The notes under the pieces are model-generated. The model was not told where the DNA came from, did no database searches, and was given only the letters and a program-made list of their open reading frames with translations. Position numbers and translations under genes: made by a program. 64,000 bases of DNA from Mycteria americana (Eukaryota > Chordata > Aves > Ciconiiformes > Ciconiidae): positions 113,202,256 to 113,266,255 of the forward strand of contig NC_134366.1 of assembly GCF_035582795.1 (NCBI RefSeq), in the 5' to 3' direction. Within the stretch, counting starts at the first letter, position 1, and the number at the start of each line of letters is the position of its first letter. Shown piece after piece: positions 1 through 11,600 of the stretch.

Positions 1-522
1 AGGTGAAACTTCAGGAAAAGAAAAACGAGGTCTGGAGTCCTTAGACCGCAGGGTGGGAATGCTGCTGAAGTCTGGAACTCTATCCAGATTCAGCCATCCT
101 TGATGATAATTAAACACATGATTTTTAACAGAATAGCTAAAATCTTAAAATTTCTTTGTTGCTTACAGGATGTTTTCTCCCTATTTCTGTAAGTACTCAC
201 TGGCACAGATAATGATTTTCTGTGGCGGGTAGCTAAACATTTGGAAAAAAAGACATTATATTTTTTCCTGAAGCTGGACATAGCTATATGCACCATCCTG
301 TCACTTTAAGTACACAGCAGTTGAAAATATGATGGAAGTAGAGTGATTTCATCTGTGATTATAATACAAAAGACATCAATTTTTGTTATCAGGCAGCCTT
401 CTCTATTGTGTCACATACCTTCAGCAGCACAAACTTCTGAGAGAATTTTCTTTCTTTTTTCTTTCCAGTAAAATAACATTGGAATTCAAGAATAAGACTC
501 TTCTGTGATCAGTATTTTTTGT
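1..522. other. CD226 intron, no recognisable element
   Basis: This stretch holds no exon, RNA gene or repeat that I recognise. Frames on both strands are short and broken. From the downstream exons it should be intronic sequence of the CD226-like gene, between the Ig-domain exons (outside the window) and the transmembrane exon. It ends at the target-site copy TTTGT (518-522) of the LTR that follows. Confidence 0.5.
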
Positions 523-1087
523 TGTCGTGGTTTAGCCCCAGCTGGCAACTAAGCACCACGCAGCCACTCGCTCACTCCCCCCTGGTGGGATGGGGGAGAG
601 AATCAGAAGAGTAAAAGTGAGAAAACTCGAGGGTTGAGATAAAGACAGTTTAATAGGGAAAGCAAAAGCCGCGCATGCAAGCAAAGCAAAGCAAGGAATT
701 CATTCACTCCTTCCCATGGTCAGGCAGGTGTTCAGCCATCTCCAGGAAAGCAGGGCTCCATCATGCGTAATGGTTACTTGGGAAGACAAACGCCATCACT
801 CTGAATGTCCCCCCCTTCCTTCTTCTTCCCCAGCTTTATATACTGAGCATGACGTCATGTGGTATGGAATAGCCCTTTGGTCAGTTTGGGCCAAGTATCC
901 TGGCCGTGTCCCCTCCCAGCTTCTTCTGCACCTGGCAGAGCATGGGAAGCTGAAAAGTCCTTGACTAGTGCAGCAACAACTAAAACTTCTCTGTATTATC
1001 AACACTGTTTTCAGCACAAATCCAAAACATAGCCCCATACCAGCCACTATAAAGAAAAGTAACTCTATCTCAGCTGAAACCAGGACA
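523..1087 (-). repeat. Solo ERVL-type LTR in CD226 intron
   Basis: A 565-bp LTR lies on the - strand. Read in its own sense it begins TGTCCTGGTTTCAGCTG and ends GCTAAACCACGACA, so it has TG...CA ends. The flanks carry a 5-bp direct repeat TTTGT at 518-522 and 1088-1092. A 5-bp duplication fits ERVL and some other ERV groups. There is no internal retroviral sequence on either side, so this is a solo LTR left by LTR-LTR recombination. It is clearly related along its length to the LTR at 59106-59734, sharing both termini and several internal blocks, but it is shorter because it lacks the trinucleotide expansions. It is antisense to CD226. Short open frames inside it are not genes. Confidence 0.93.
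835..857 (-). promoter_or_regulatory. LTR core promoter: CRE plus TATA box
   Basis: On the - strand, a perfect palindromic cAMP response element TGACGTCA (850-857) lies 7 bp upstream of TATATAAA (835-842). Transcription would start about 25-30 bp further, near 805-812, and run leftwards, antisense to CD226. The related LTR at 59106-59734 has neither intact element: TGGCACCA replaces the CRE and TATAGAAA the TATA box. The sequence shows the motifs; promoter activity is inference. Confidence 0.5.
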
Positions 1088-2798
1088 TTTGTTATCCTTT
1101 CCACTGAGCATATTAATACTAAAGAGGTGTACCTGAGTAAGTCTCAACTGGTATTCAGGATAGCCGGATAAGAAGCTGTGAACCTATTTGATCCGGGAGA
1201 GAAAAGCCATCTGGTGATGGCTCAGTATCGTTAGTGATACTGATTGTTTTCCTTTGTCTATGAACTGAGTGTGTAACTTTCTTGTCTACCCAGAATGAAA
1301 GCTCTTCGGGGCAGCTGTGGTTTCATCTTCAGATAGATGCTATCTTCATCTGTACAGTGAGCAGAACATTACATATGGATTACATACATTACATGCAGTT
1401 TTTTAGCCCCCATTCACCAATGAATTGCTAGTCTGTATCTGAAACGCAAGAAACAAGTTTGTGGCCAAGATGTTGGTAAGATCATCTGGCTAAGATGTGT
1501 CCTGATAGCTGATACTGTGTCCTGGTAGCTGATGCTGCTAGCCACAAATACACTATGTACAGAAGTGTTTATTACATACTATTTGTGTTTGCTTGCTTTT
1601 TGTGCTATTAGTCTCAAGTCTGCAGCGTGCTAGTGCAGAGATGCAACAGAGAAGCAGGAAGCAGGGCTCTGTGATGGGCTGCAAAAAGTTGACTTGAAGT
1701 TCTGTGGTTTAACACACTTTTTTTTTTTTTAGTACTACCACTAACCAAGTTCAGAATTTTGACAAGATAAAAATTCACAAGTGTTTTAAATGCATGATAA
1801 CTGTACTGAGGATTTGTCTTGTGGACTTCCTGTGTGACTTTGAGTATATCACTTCTTTTTTTCTCCACCTTTTTTCACCTAAAAAATAAGAATAATATTG
1901 CATTACCTCTCCACAAGCTTGAGCACCATAAAAATATATTGACCCACAGCTTGAGGCCATCGTCTTGCCTGTCTCTACCCTTTAGTTATTATATGTTGCT
2001 CCTTAGCTTCATTTGAAGATGTGACTCTATAGTGAAGAATTCTGTGCATTTTAAGCAAAACTACTATAAATGTTACTTTTCCTACCTTTGTTGTAAGTCT
2101 CATATAAATAATTTTTGTTTAGGCTAGAACAAATAGGGTAGGTTTCCTGACATCCATCATCAAAGCATGTACAGTACTGGGTAAAAAAAAACAAACCAAA
2201 TCACAATGGGATAAATTTTTGTGGAAATAATTTTTTAAAAAAGTGAACAGATTTCCTTTTGAATTAGAGCAGAAAATAACTGCTACAACTGTGCAGTACT
2301 GAATAGAAAACCTCTCGGGCACTGAGATGATCTTCCTGGTACTCTGAAAAATGTCTTGTTGCCCGTGGAAGTATTGCATGACTGTTAGGTATCTCTTATG
2401 AGACAACTTTTACAACGCCAAAGAACACTACTTAAGTAGTCTGAGTGCTTTTATTATCCATGTATCGAGTCACTTATTATGTATGCTCTTGGGCTGTTTT
2501 CTGACCAGGGGAGGGAAGGAGATAGGAAAGGATTATACAAGGCATCACTGTTTTTTTCATATCACTGTGCTGTGTTCACTCACCTTTGGTCATTCCAGTC
2601 ACAAGTTTTGTAAGAGCTAGTTCAGCATAACAAAGGCATTTTAGAAATGAGGAAATGGTTGTGAGGTCTGAGTATTGAGCATGAGCTGTCATGGAATAAT
2701 GCCTCTACATAATTGTTGATTTTCAACTTAGTTTGTCATAAAAAGTTCATGCTGGTTTATACAAACCACTAATCATATTTATTACAATTGCATTTTAG
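1088..2798. other. CD226 intron upstream of TM exon
   Basis: This is non-coding sequence between the solo LTR and the transmembrane exon. No Ig-type exon (about 300 bp open with a Y-x-C motif) is present, so the extracellular exons must lie left of the window. The segment contains one ancient-looking SINE/LINE tail (1812-1932, listed separately) and an 11-T run near 1721. Otherwise I see nothing. Confidence 0.5.
1812..1932 (+). repeat. Possible MIR/L2-like fossil 3' segment
   Basis: The run CTGTGTGACTTTGAGTATAT followed by CACTT, a pyrimidine stretch, CACCTAAAAAATAAGAATAA and TACCTC follows the order of the conserved 3' half of MIR/L2-type elements (tGTGTGACcTTGgGcaagTCACTT ... cTgtAAAATggggATAATA ... 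taCCTC). Avian genomes carry highly diverged copies of these families. The match is by eye, with gaps and many substitutions, so the family name is tentative. Confidence 0.4.
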
Positions 2799-2910
2799 CA
2801 ACTGGGGATCCCAAATGGTTTATTATCTACATAGCTGGAGGAATTTCTGCTGCTGTCTTACTGTTAGTTTTCTTACTGATCTTCTGTATCACCACTGCTT
2901 ATCGCAAAAA
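2799..2910 (+). CDS. CD226: CD226-like receptor, transmembrane exon
   Basis: This is an internal coding exon of 112 nt between a TTTTAG acceptor and a GTGAGT donor. It enters in phase 1, as Ig-superfamily exons usually do, and leaves in phase 2. It encodes a short stalk (TGDPKW), one membrane-spanning helix of about 23 residues (FIIYIAGGISAAVLLLVFLL, then IFCITT) and the first basic stop-transfer residues (YRKK). Together with the next two exons it gives the C-terminal region of a type I lymphocyte receptor. CD226 (DNAM-1) is an activating receptor on NK and T cells that in mammals binds CD155 and CD112. The identification rests mainly on the tail exon and on the convergent neighbour DOK6. 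The exon alone would only say single-pass membrane protein. The Ig exons are outside the window. Confidence 0.82.
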
Positions 2911-3756
2911 GTGAGTAACAAACTAATTTGCTTGATATACTGAGGCAGCTAAGTATGAAGGCATTAACAATTAATCCTACTGTCTCCTTCAGAACAAATT
3001 AAAAAAAAGGTAGATGTGAAAATTTAATTTTCTTGCCAAAATTTAAACTTGAAAAAGCTAATCAGTTCTATAATGAAAAAAGTGACATTTTCGATCTTTT
3101 TTTCCTTTTTTTCACATTAAAAAAGCAAATGGCTTGCTAGAGTTCCTTGGTCAGCTAAATGCTTACAGTGGTATTAGATGAAACTTCGTGTCAAGGGTGA
3201 TTTGTCAGGAATAACATAAGCCTAGACATAGGCTGTTCCTACCTTGTGTGTAGAGAAGGATAGGTGACATCTTGAGGTTTTCCAAATCTAGCATTTTTTG
3301 CCTTTTGATTTTATGTTCCAAATTTGTTCACAGTTGGATCCAGATTAATAGTTTAAACCATTATCTAAATTTGTTGTATTCCTTGCCAAATATAAGCTAG
3401 TGGCCTGACCCAGAATCTCTGATTCCAATGAAAAGAAATAGTGAGCAGAAAAAATATTTCTTCCTCTACCACAATATATGAAGCTGCTGGAACTTGCTGA
3501 CAATATATTACTGTATTTGCCCCTGAATCAGAAGGCCTTTTGATCTGTGTCTGGGCCTTTATGAAACACTGCTGATCTCATGCATGTTACCGTTTGCAAG
3601 TCAGATGAAAGACTACTTGGATTTTTGTTGTACTTACTGGTTTCAGTGGAAAAGTAAACAATACCAGCATTCTCTCTTGTATGCTGGAATTAGATATTTT
3701 GGACTAGACTATGATGCAGGGTGCATTTGTGTTTCTGACTGACTGTCTGTCACCAG
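2911..3756 (+). other. CD226 intron (TM to juxtamembrane exon)
   Basis: This 846-bp intron has a GTGAGT donor and a GTCACCAG acceptor. It is AT-rich, and I recognise no repeat or conserved block in it. Confidence 0.75.
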
Positions 3757-3817
3757 AAAGAAGAGGAAGAGGATCACAGAGGCCTTATCAAAAGCTTTGT
3801 ACTCTACTCAGACCCAG
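3757..3817 (+). CDS. CD226: CD226-like receptor, basic juxtamembrane exon
   Basis: This 61-nt exon lies between a CACCAG acceptor and a CAG/GTGAGA donor. One base completes the split lysine codon from the previous exon, and the exon ends in phase 0. It encodes KKRKRITEALSKALYSTQTQ. The run of Lys/Arg directly after the membrane helix is the positive-inside stop-transfer signal. Mammalian CD226 also has an Arg/Lys-rich juxtamembrane stretch at this place. Phase matches on both sides (2 into the exon, 0 out) support it as a real exon despite its small size. It contains one tyrosine (ALYST) with no obvious ITAM or ITIM context. Confidence 0.8.
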
Positions 3818-5069
3818 GTGAGATCAGCTGGAGTTTACTCGTATTTTGTATTGCATATTTCTTAACATCTTTCTCTTCTGTGTCTGATCTTTGTATCCCT
3901 TGAATCTTATAGTCTAATCTTAAACTATACAGACAGGAAAAGTTGAATATTTTAAAGTATGATTATTGCTATTCACTTCTTTTATTAATATTTGTTAATA
4001 TTTTACAGCTACATTTAGGGACCAACTGTGTTCCATATTATTAACAAATTAGCTCTTTTGGTTTGCTAGCTTTTATATTATTTGTGTGTTGTTAATACCT
4101 TTTTTCCTCAAGTCTCTACTTGTAAAACTGAGGCAAAACTGAGGCAAAAAATTGTATCCCGTGACACCCTCTGTCTTTATTTCTTCTAGTTCAGCTTCAC
4201 TATAATTCATTGGGAAAGCTGTTTCAGTGCTTCTCCTTTCTTTTTGTATTGTAACAATCAACGTTTTGGAGCTCTGAGTCTTCCCCCCCTGCGATAATCC
4301 TGTTTGAGGCCTGAAGTTTAGAAGTGGAAAGGTAGCAGCCAGCTTCACTGCTTCTGCCTTGTGTCTTCATACCCTAAGTCAGGGTATGAAGTGATGTGGT
4401 GCTTACGGAAATGACCCCATTCTCACAGTGTATGTGAGACTCTAACTTTCCACCTATCTCCTCTCAGACTGCACTTCTGTATGATCCAACAGTGAGCTCC
4501 ACTGTAGATATGTCCTTATAAAGCCCTTTGACGTCTTGCCATTTCCATTTCTCTCATTCTGACTCTTGGGTCACTGTTCATACCAGAATGAAGCTCTTCC
4601 TAGGGTGACCACAGGCTAGGGACTAGCCATTTGCTTCAGAAACCATCTTTCCTCCCATGCCAGTTAACCAAGATACCATCACATTAAGTTGTCTTAACGA
4701 CATGACTAATTATTAGCATGGTCGATACCTTTAGAGTAATTCATGTTTTAAGATTGACATAGCAGACTACTTCAGTACCTAAAGTGTGGATGTGAGGGGA
4801 AGGGGATATTCCACTGGTGCTTTACCAGACACCTGATGTGGGACAGCTGGGAAACATTCAAAGCACAACTTCTTTTTTCATATGACTTGAACCTGAAATA
4901 TATTTGTAGAAAACAAGAAGACAAAAAATATGTTGATTGATTGTTGAATATTTCCCAATAATACATCAGCATATGAGGAAAAATTTCCATTTTTCTCCTT
5001 TTTCAAAGTCGTAGCTGTTTTGAGAAAAGTCCTTCAACTTTTTCTTTTTTTTTTTTAATGTTCTTCTAG
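3818..5069 (+). other. CD226 last intron
   Basis: This 1.25-kb intron runs from a GTGAGA donor to a T-rich tract ending TTCTTCTAG. It carries a 10-bp tandem duplication (AACTGAGGCA-type units near 4127-4148) and a perfect 11-bp inverted repeat at 4365-4391, listed separately. No coding sequence is seen. Confidence 0.75.
4365..4391. repeat. Perfect 11-bp inverted repeat, 5-nt loop
   Basis: CTTCATACCCT (4365-4375) is followed by the loop AAGTC and then the exact reverse complement AGGGTATGAAG (4381-4391). It lies in the last CD226 intron. It could form a small hairpin, but the stem is too short for a microRNA precursor. Confidence 0.7.
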
Positions 5070-5222
5070 CTTGCTAACAGTTATGGAAGATCCAATTTTC
5101 ATGGCACATGGAACACAGAAAGAAGAGGAGAAGAATCATCATTCAGGCAGACAGAGGAGATTTACGTCAACTGCAAAAATGTCTCACATAAACCTAAGAA
5201 AAGACCATTAGATTCCTTCTAA
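5070..5222 (+). CDS. CD226: CD226-like receptor, cytoplasmic tail exon and stop
   Basis: This is the terminal coding exon, entered in phase 0 after a TTCTTCTAG acceptor. It encodes 50 residues and ends at TAA (5220-5222). The diagnostic part is the C-terminus: QTEEIYVNCKNVSHKPKKRP followed by LDSF. In mammalian CD226 the tail ends with an equivalent acidic-I-Y-V-N motif, then a serine seven residues after the tyrosine and a basic R/K-P-K stretch. In the mammalian receptor this tyrosine (Y322) recruits Grb2 through Y-x-N, and the serine (S329) is a PKC site linked to LFA-1 association. Both positions are kept here. The residue right after Y-V-N is Cys, where mammals have a second Tyr. The rest of the tail is rich in R, E and S and shows no ITIM. 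Alternative: another nectin-receptor family member such as CD96 or TIGIT, judged less likely because the tail end and the DOK6 neighbour both fit CD226. Confidence 0.87.
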   Translation, partial: LANSYGRSNFHGTWNTERRGEESSFRQTEEIYVNCKNVSHKPKKRPLDSF

Positions 5223-5690
5223 GAATAAAGTAACCAAAGTGCAAGCCTTATATTTGCAGGTTAGACTGTATTTTCTTTGTGCCGGCAAGATGTGGAAGGT
5301 CAAACTGGCTGTGCTGAACACTGCCTGGGCTGCTTTGGCTAGACAGCCAGCCTGGGCCAGGTTATACCAGGTGTGTCCGTGTTGTATTGCAGCCTGCAGT
5401 GTTAACGTATTCTTTGATTCAGATGTAAATTAAAGATTATTTTTACTTCTGCAATGTAAACATTTTTACCCAGTAGGTGTACTCTTAAATAAGAATTTTA
5501 GAAAAGCTCTGATATGCAGAATGGAGCTGCATATGTTTACATAAAGTTAATTTGGTCTGAGAAATCTATGTGTCTGAGAAGCCTGTGTGACAGGATGACA
5601 AAGAAAAAGCGCTCAGTGTTGTCTACGTCCATGATTTTTGCATCTCAAATTGAAAGCTCTATAGAATAATAAATATCCATAATTTTCCAC
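5223..5690 (+). other. CD226: CD226 3' UTR, provisional
   Basis: This is the stretch after the stop codon. Candidate poly(A) signals on the + strand are AATAAA at 5224-5229, only 2 nt past the stop and probably too close; ATTAAA at 5429-5434; and AATAAA at 5668-5673. The end given assumes the last is used. A transcript 3' end cannot be fixed from sequence alone. Confidence 0.4.
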
Positions 5691-8600
5691 ACAGGAAGTG
5701 TTATTTTGCTGCTGGGCAAACAGTACTATTCAGCTGAAAAAAGCAAATATATCAGGGATCCTTGAACCTAGATTTAAACGTATGAACAGAAGCTTACTAT
5801 CTGACATCTGTGTGGTTTTACAGGCTTCTTGCCACTCGCCACAGTTATTTCAGTGCTTTCTATTTGGGGATGGAATAGAAGTGTAGCCTCCACTCTCCTC
5901 CCTCCCTCCTTCCCCCCCACCGGTCCCCCCATGCCCAGGAGAAAACAAAACATGAAGACTCTGTCACTGTCAGGTTATATTTAATAATAATTTATTATAA
6001 GGTTTAGTTGCACAAAAAATAGATGAGAACATGGAAGATACATGAATAAATGATGCAAAGCAGAAAAAAGCATGATTGAGAACATTTACAAAACAATACA
6101 CATACATATGTAGTTGTATGTGTGCATATGTATATATTCTGCTGAAATCTACAGAAGAAACCACACAGAAATTGAACAAATAGACAAAAAAAAAATCCTT
6201 AAACAAACAGAACTAGAAGGCAGACCTGAGAATTAGGATCTACGCATCTTTTGGCCTTTTACAAATCTGCTGTATTACTGAGGACGAAATCCCAGTAGAT
6301 GAAGGTGTTACCATGATGGCTGATAATCATATATGTCTGCATACTACAAACTGTGTGCCTGGCCCACCTATGCTTGATTCCCCTTTTCTCTTGAAGCGTT
6401 AATAAAAGTGTTGCAGAATACGTTGGGTTTTTTTTTTTTGAAAGGGGTTGGGGGGAGGCATCATGAGTCTGCCTACAGATCAGTTACTGGTTCCACTTGG
6501 CTGGCTAGGAAGGAGCATCAACATCCTGACAGTGAAAAGCACATTTTGCGTAGCCTTCACCAATGGAAAGCTTTCTTCACGTGCACAGGAAAATAGGAGT
6601 TTAGGTTCTTCTGAGAATAATGTGGACACAAGGCTTCTCTGAACTATTTGGGCAATAATAGCATTGTGTGGTTATCCTACACTTCAGCTAAAAATCTAAA
6701 AACCTAAACCAAACTGTCCTTCAACCTAGCTCTGAAGGCTTAAATTGTTTACAATGTCATATACCATTAGAAAACATCTCATTTTGGTTTTGTGTACTCC
6801 TGAACAAGGACACATACACATTGCAAGAGTTAATGTTTTTTTCTTTCACTTACTGAAGGTTTTCAGATATACAAATGCTTGCATGTGAAGTTGATGAGGA
6901 TACACAGAACTGTACTATTAATAAGTTGGTTTATTTCCTGAGTTGTCAAATGTCATAGCAGATAATTCTAAGTTGTGCACAGCATTACAAATAAAACCCT
7001 GTAGCATCGGGTTGTTTCTTTGATGATCTCATTTATATCAAAATGCCGAAATGATAATGTAATGAATTTGATTACACTGAAGTTCTCAGTTGGAACCCTG
7101 ATACAGAAATATCCATAAGCCGAGAAGTTGGTATTGTTTCACTGCTTGTAGAGACAATCAAAATTCATCCCTACTTTACTCTGAGGGTAAAAAAGGGGGG
7201 GGAGGTTGAGGTTAAGTACCTGGAATACCAGATTGTTTTGATTATTTCTGGTAATGCCCTTATTTCTTGCCTCCCTTGGTACTTTTAGCTTGTCTTTTCA
7301 AAATGATTGCTTATTTTTGAGATTTGAGGAAGAAAAAAAAAATCTGTAGTGCACATCTTTGCAGGTATTTAATCTGTTTTAATTCAAATTCCATAGACAT
7401 ATTACTTCTACCAGGATAGTCCACAGGGAAAAATCACATCACACATAGCATAATAAGAACAATATATTATTTTTTTCAATAAACAAACCCAAAACAACAG
7501 GCTCATTCTTATACCATGGTAATATCAGTGAACAGCAGCTGAACATGAGACTGATACAATCAAAACCAAAAAGAAATCAACCTAAAACTGGTCAATATTC
7601 TCACTGGCTTAAAAACTAGTAAGCTACACACAAGAGAAACTTCCAAAAGTGTAATCTAAAAGGTAATATTAAAACTCTTTAAATATTTTATGAGTCTGGC
7701 AGGATGGGACCCAGCAAGAGCCTGTTAGCTGTGACAGAGTTTGGATTACGTCAATAAACTTTCCAGTGTAAAATAGTACAAACTATTGTTTATTGCTGTT
7801 TATTTTCAATATTTTCCATAGATTTGCTTTTTTCTTTTGGAAACTTTTAGTTCCTTTTGAGTGAACTTCATCAGCTGTAATTTGGAAATTTTATGTTGAA
7901 CAATTTCTGTGCTATTTCATGCTGTACCGCTTGCCCAAATAGTTAAGAGGGAGGAAAAAAAAATCAAGGAACATGACACAACTATGGATAGCAACCAGCT
8001 CAGCATACTATCTAAACTGTAAGATAATTCTGTCTTTTTATGTTGTTTTAAGGCCTTAGAAACTTTGCTGAAAGGAAATAAACATAATAAAGCACATTTC
8101 CATTAAAAAAAATGAGTCTTGAATCACTGTGTAACTACCTTGTGTGTAACCAGAAAATGAATCTATGAGATTTTAAGAAAAGTAAAAACAGATTTCCCTT
8201 CCATAATAATAAAATTCATCTTTTATGCTGGGTGAAAAAGGTAGATATTTAAGTCCCATGTTCAAAGGAAAATTCCATGCTTAATAATACTACTAAGTCT
8301 TTAAGGGGCGTAAACTTGCATCTCTTTTAAAAATGAAATAAGAGAAAAAAAAATTTGTAATCAGTCTTTGCTGGGACTTCTGAATGTAGAAGAAGCAGTC
8401 ACCAGAGTTGGATCAACAGGATGAATACTAAACTCACAGTCGATGAAAGAAGATGGAAGAACAGTAACATACATTATCTCCTGTTACTTTCTTTATTCAT
8501 CACAATATGTTCCTTTACCTTAAAAAGCCTCTCTGACTCTATAATACATTCATGATACTGCTCATTCTGCTTGTCTTCTGCTCTCCCTTGGCTGTGCATC

Positions 8601-11600
8601 TTGGGGTACAACAACGTTTCTGTGAGGAAACAGCCTGCTTTAAGGGCTGGACCCACCAAGGAACACAACCAGCTGGACTCCTCCAACCCCCCATGTTATG
8701 CAGGGTAGACCAGCACTTAAGCCTCCTTGTGACCTCCACCTGCCCGAAATTCCCAGGCACCTTTTCTGTTGCGCACCCAAACTTTTTCAAGAACACTCAG
8801 AAATAGCTTGTTCTAACTGTGCTGTGCAACTTAACCACCTACCTCCTATCCAGGTCTTATTCCAGGACTAGTGGACAGGAGGAGAGGACCAAGGCAACAA
8901 AACAGGCAGAATAGTTAAAGTATAGGTGCTACCAGCATTTGTTAGTTTGATGACAGGTGGATGCTAGCTTACTCCTGAGAGACCAAATAAGAAACCTTAC
9001 TTCAGAAAAAGAAAAGATTTCAGAGGACTGATCTCACTATCAGATTCATTTCTAGTTTTGGGGGGTTTTCTTTTGAGGGGTGGTGGTAATTTTTTTTTAA
9101 TCATGAAGACATCTAGGAACCAGGGCTCTGATTTTTTAAAATTTATTTTTAAATCTTATCTGCATCATGCTCCTCTAGACCTTCTATGTTATTGAGCTAT
9201 GTGAAAGTTCAAATCAATGGTATTTATTTACAGTAGCTGAAATCCTGCCTCAAGGAGTATTTCCCAGCGCAAGTGAAAGACTTATTTCCTTTAAAGCCTA
9301 GATGCTTAATAGGAGTTAATCCCCTAAATGGCTTTGTAAGTCTGACACTAAGGGCTAGTTCCAAAAACAACCCTGTCTACAAGATAGGTGCTAAAATGCT
9401 CTTTTAGACTGTGGACCCCAGGAGCAGAAACTCTATGTCAGGTTCTCAGACTGTAGTATTTAAGGTGTCAGTAAGCCAACTCAAAAGAAATTTCCAACAC
9501 TCACACATTCCCGGGGAACTGTTTTGGGCTAGAGCACAGGACACGCCTCCATTGCCATGCCTCGCTGGGATGTGGTGTCAGGGTATGTGTGGGCTCAGGG
9601 TGGCCACTGTCCCTTTGACATCCAGTGCGAAGGATTCCACCCTGAGGCTAGAGACCCACAGTGGTCTTCAAAACACTAAGCTGGACTAGACTTTTCACTG
9701 TCACACGAAATGCTGGCTGTTTCTGCCACCACAGTCGGTTCATCCAGCATCCTGCGTGCCAAATCAGCCAGGAAATGGAAGACCCTGGCCCAGTTCTCCC
9801 CCAGCCTGCATCAGACACGCACACCCTCTCCCCTGCCCTTCCCAGCCTTCCCCCTGAAGCTGGGCTCCTGTACAGAAACAACTCATGTTTTAAGGACTAA
9901 GAAGAGCCTGCAGAGCTTGGTAGGGCACTCCTCCAGTGAGAGTGACCTTGGTTCTGCTCTTGCCCATAACTCTCTTTTTATGTTCTTTTCTAAGGGTAAA
10001 ATGTATTAAGAGTGATGAGAAGAGGATGAGCATCTGGGTAACCATGGGACAAATACGTGATGAATTTGCCAACACTTCCTTTAAAATAAGAGAGCCTCAG
10101 GATCATCGAGATAGCCTCACCTGTGGGAGCTCAGAGACTACTGGAGCAGGCTGCCACCATGCCACGGGACTGTGCCACTGCTCTGACTAGTTTTTTGACC
10201 CTGATTAGGCTTGATTTATAAAGCTGTAGATTTACTTTACTATCTGTGTTATAGTCTTGCAGTTCCATATCCCTACCTATAACTTAGGACATAATGTTGA
10301 AGCCAGAAATACCAAAGGAAATGCACTAAGTTATCTAAGGCAAATTTCAAAACAATATGTTTATTAATTCCACACTATCCACATTGCTAGCTGGTATAAT
10401 TAGATAAAATAACTAATATGAATTACTAGCAGTGGCCGACATGTTCCTTCTAAACTTATGTTTACTTTAAAAAAGAATTTTGTAGTTTTTAAAAAAAAGT
10501 CTCAGTGATTCTAAAGGATATTCAACACCTTTCTTAAAAGTATATTTAATTAGATTGTTACACTAAATAATTCATTTGTATTATTATTAACTAGTAAGTT
10601 TTATAACATGATTTAAGTGATCAATAGCTTATCATACTAAGATATAGTCAAACAAATACACAGTATCTTTCCTTTTTTCTTTTTTTTCAATACCTTTCTC
10701 CATTTGTGTTGATGTCTATATGTGTATTTGAAGAGAGAAATGTATGTTAGCAATATTTATATGTATTAAAATTACTCTCTCTTAATACCATTTTTTTCTC
10801 TGTCTGAAGCAGACATTTATTATTTTCTTTTAAATTTCCATAATTTACCCAACAACAGTAGTATAGGAGGAACTTTCCCACAGAACTCTGTCAGATCATT
10901 TTGTAATTAGAAGCATAAAGGCTGAGCATGTATGTATGTATTTTTATGCATCATAAATGTGGATGCCGCTTTTATTACCCAGAATTTGATCAGCTCTGAA
11001 ATATTCTCAATCATATTTTTAGCAATGTCTGGCTGCAGTGAGTTCCACAAAGTTGTATGATAACAATTGTGATGCATTGTGCAAAATACTGTTTTTTAAG
11101 CATCTATATTGCATAATGCATGTTAGCTGGACTGGTACCTGGTTCTTCCAGCCAGGTTAGGGAAAATGAGCCCAGCACTCCCGAGTCCATTGTTATAGAG
11201 CACATTAGAGCTGTGAGTTGAATTAAACACAAAATATTGTTCCCAACTCCTGACAAAATCAGAATTTGAATACTCCAGGAAACTGTTTAGCACTCAGCAT
11301 GACCCATTGCTATGTGCTTAAATGTCTGCTAAATTCTCCTAATCTTTTTAAAGATTGCAGGATCTTTTTTAAATTTTTGTTGATTTCTTACCCTATTTTC
11401 CTTTTGTCGTGGTTTAGCCCCGTGGTTTTCTGCTTTGTCTGTTTTTCCTTGTAAGCATCTTAAATTAGTACAACTTGCAAAAAGCAGTTCTGGAAAATAA
11501 ATACCTCCTGTCACAGCCTGTGATCTACAGAAACTCAGGAAATGCAACAATTAACATCAACAACAATAGCTTTATTTGACATCATTTATTCTGTTTTAGC

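Noticed and set aside
716..1171. Small open frames within the solo LTR, both strands
   Set aside because: They lie in LTR sequence, and similar frames recur at 59334-59830 in the related LTR.
4389..4405. GTGATGTGGTGCTTAC, tested as an upstream DOK6 exon on the - strand
   Set aside because: Only a short chance match; it lies on the wrong side of the DOK6 last exon and no frame or splice sites fit.
8474..8806. Overlapping frames of 70-85 codons on both strands
   Set aside because: There is no recognisable domain or splice context, and local GC is enough to explain them.
9411..10190. Cluster of five overlapping frames, GC-richer segment
   Set aside because: No frame matches a family I know, the frames overlap on both strands, and the segment could be DOK6 3' UTR.
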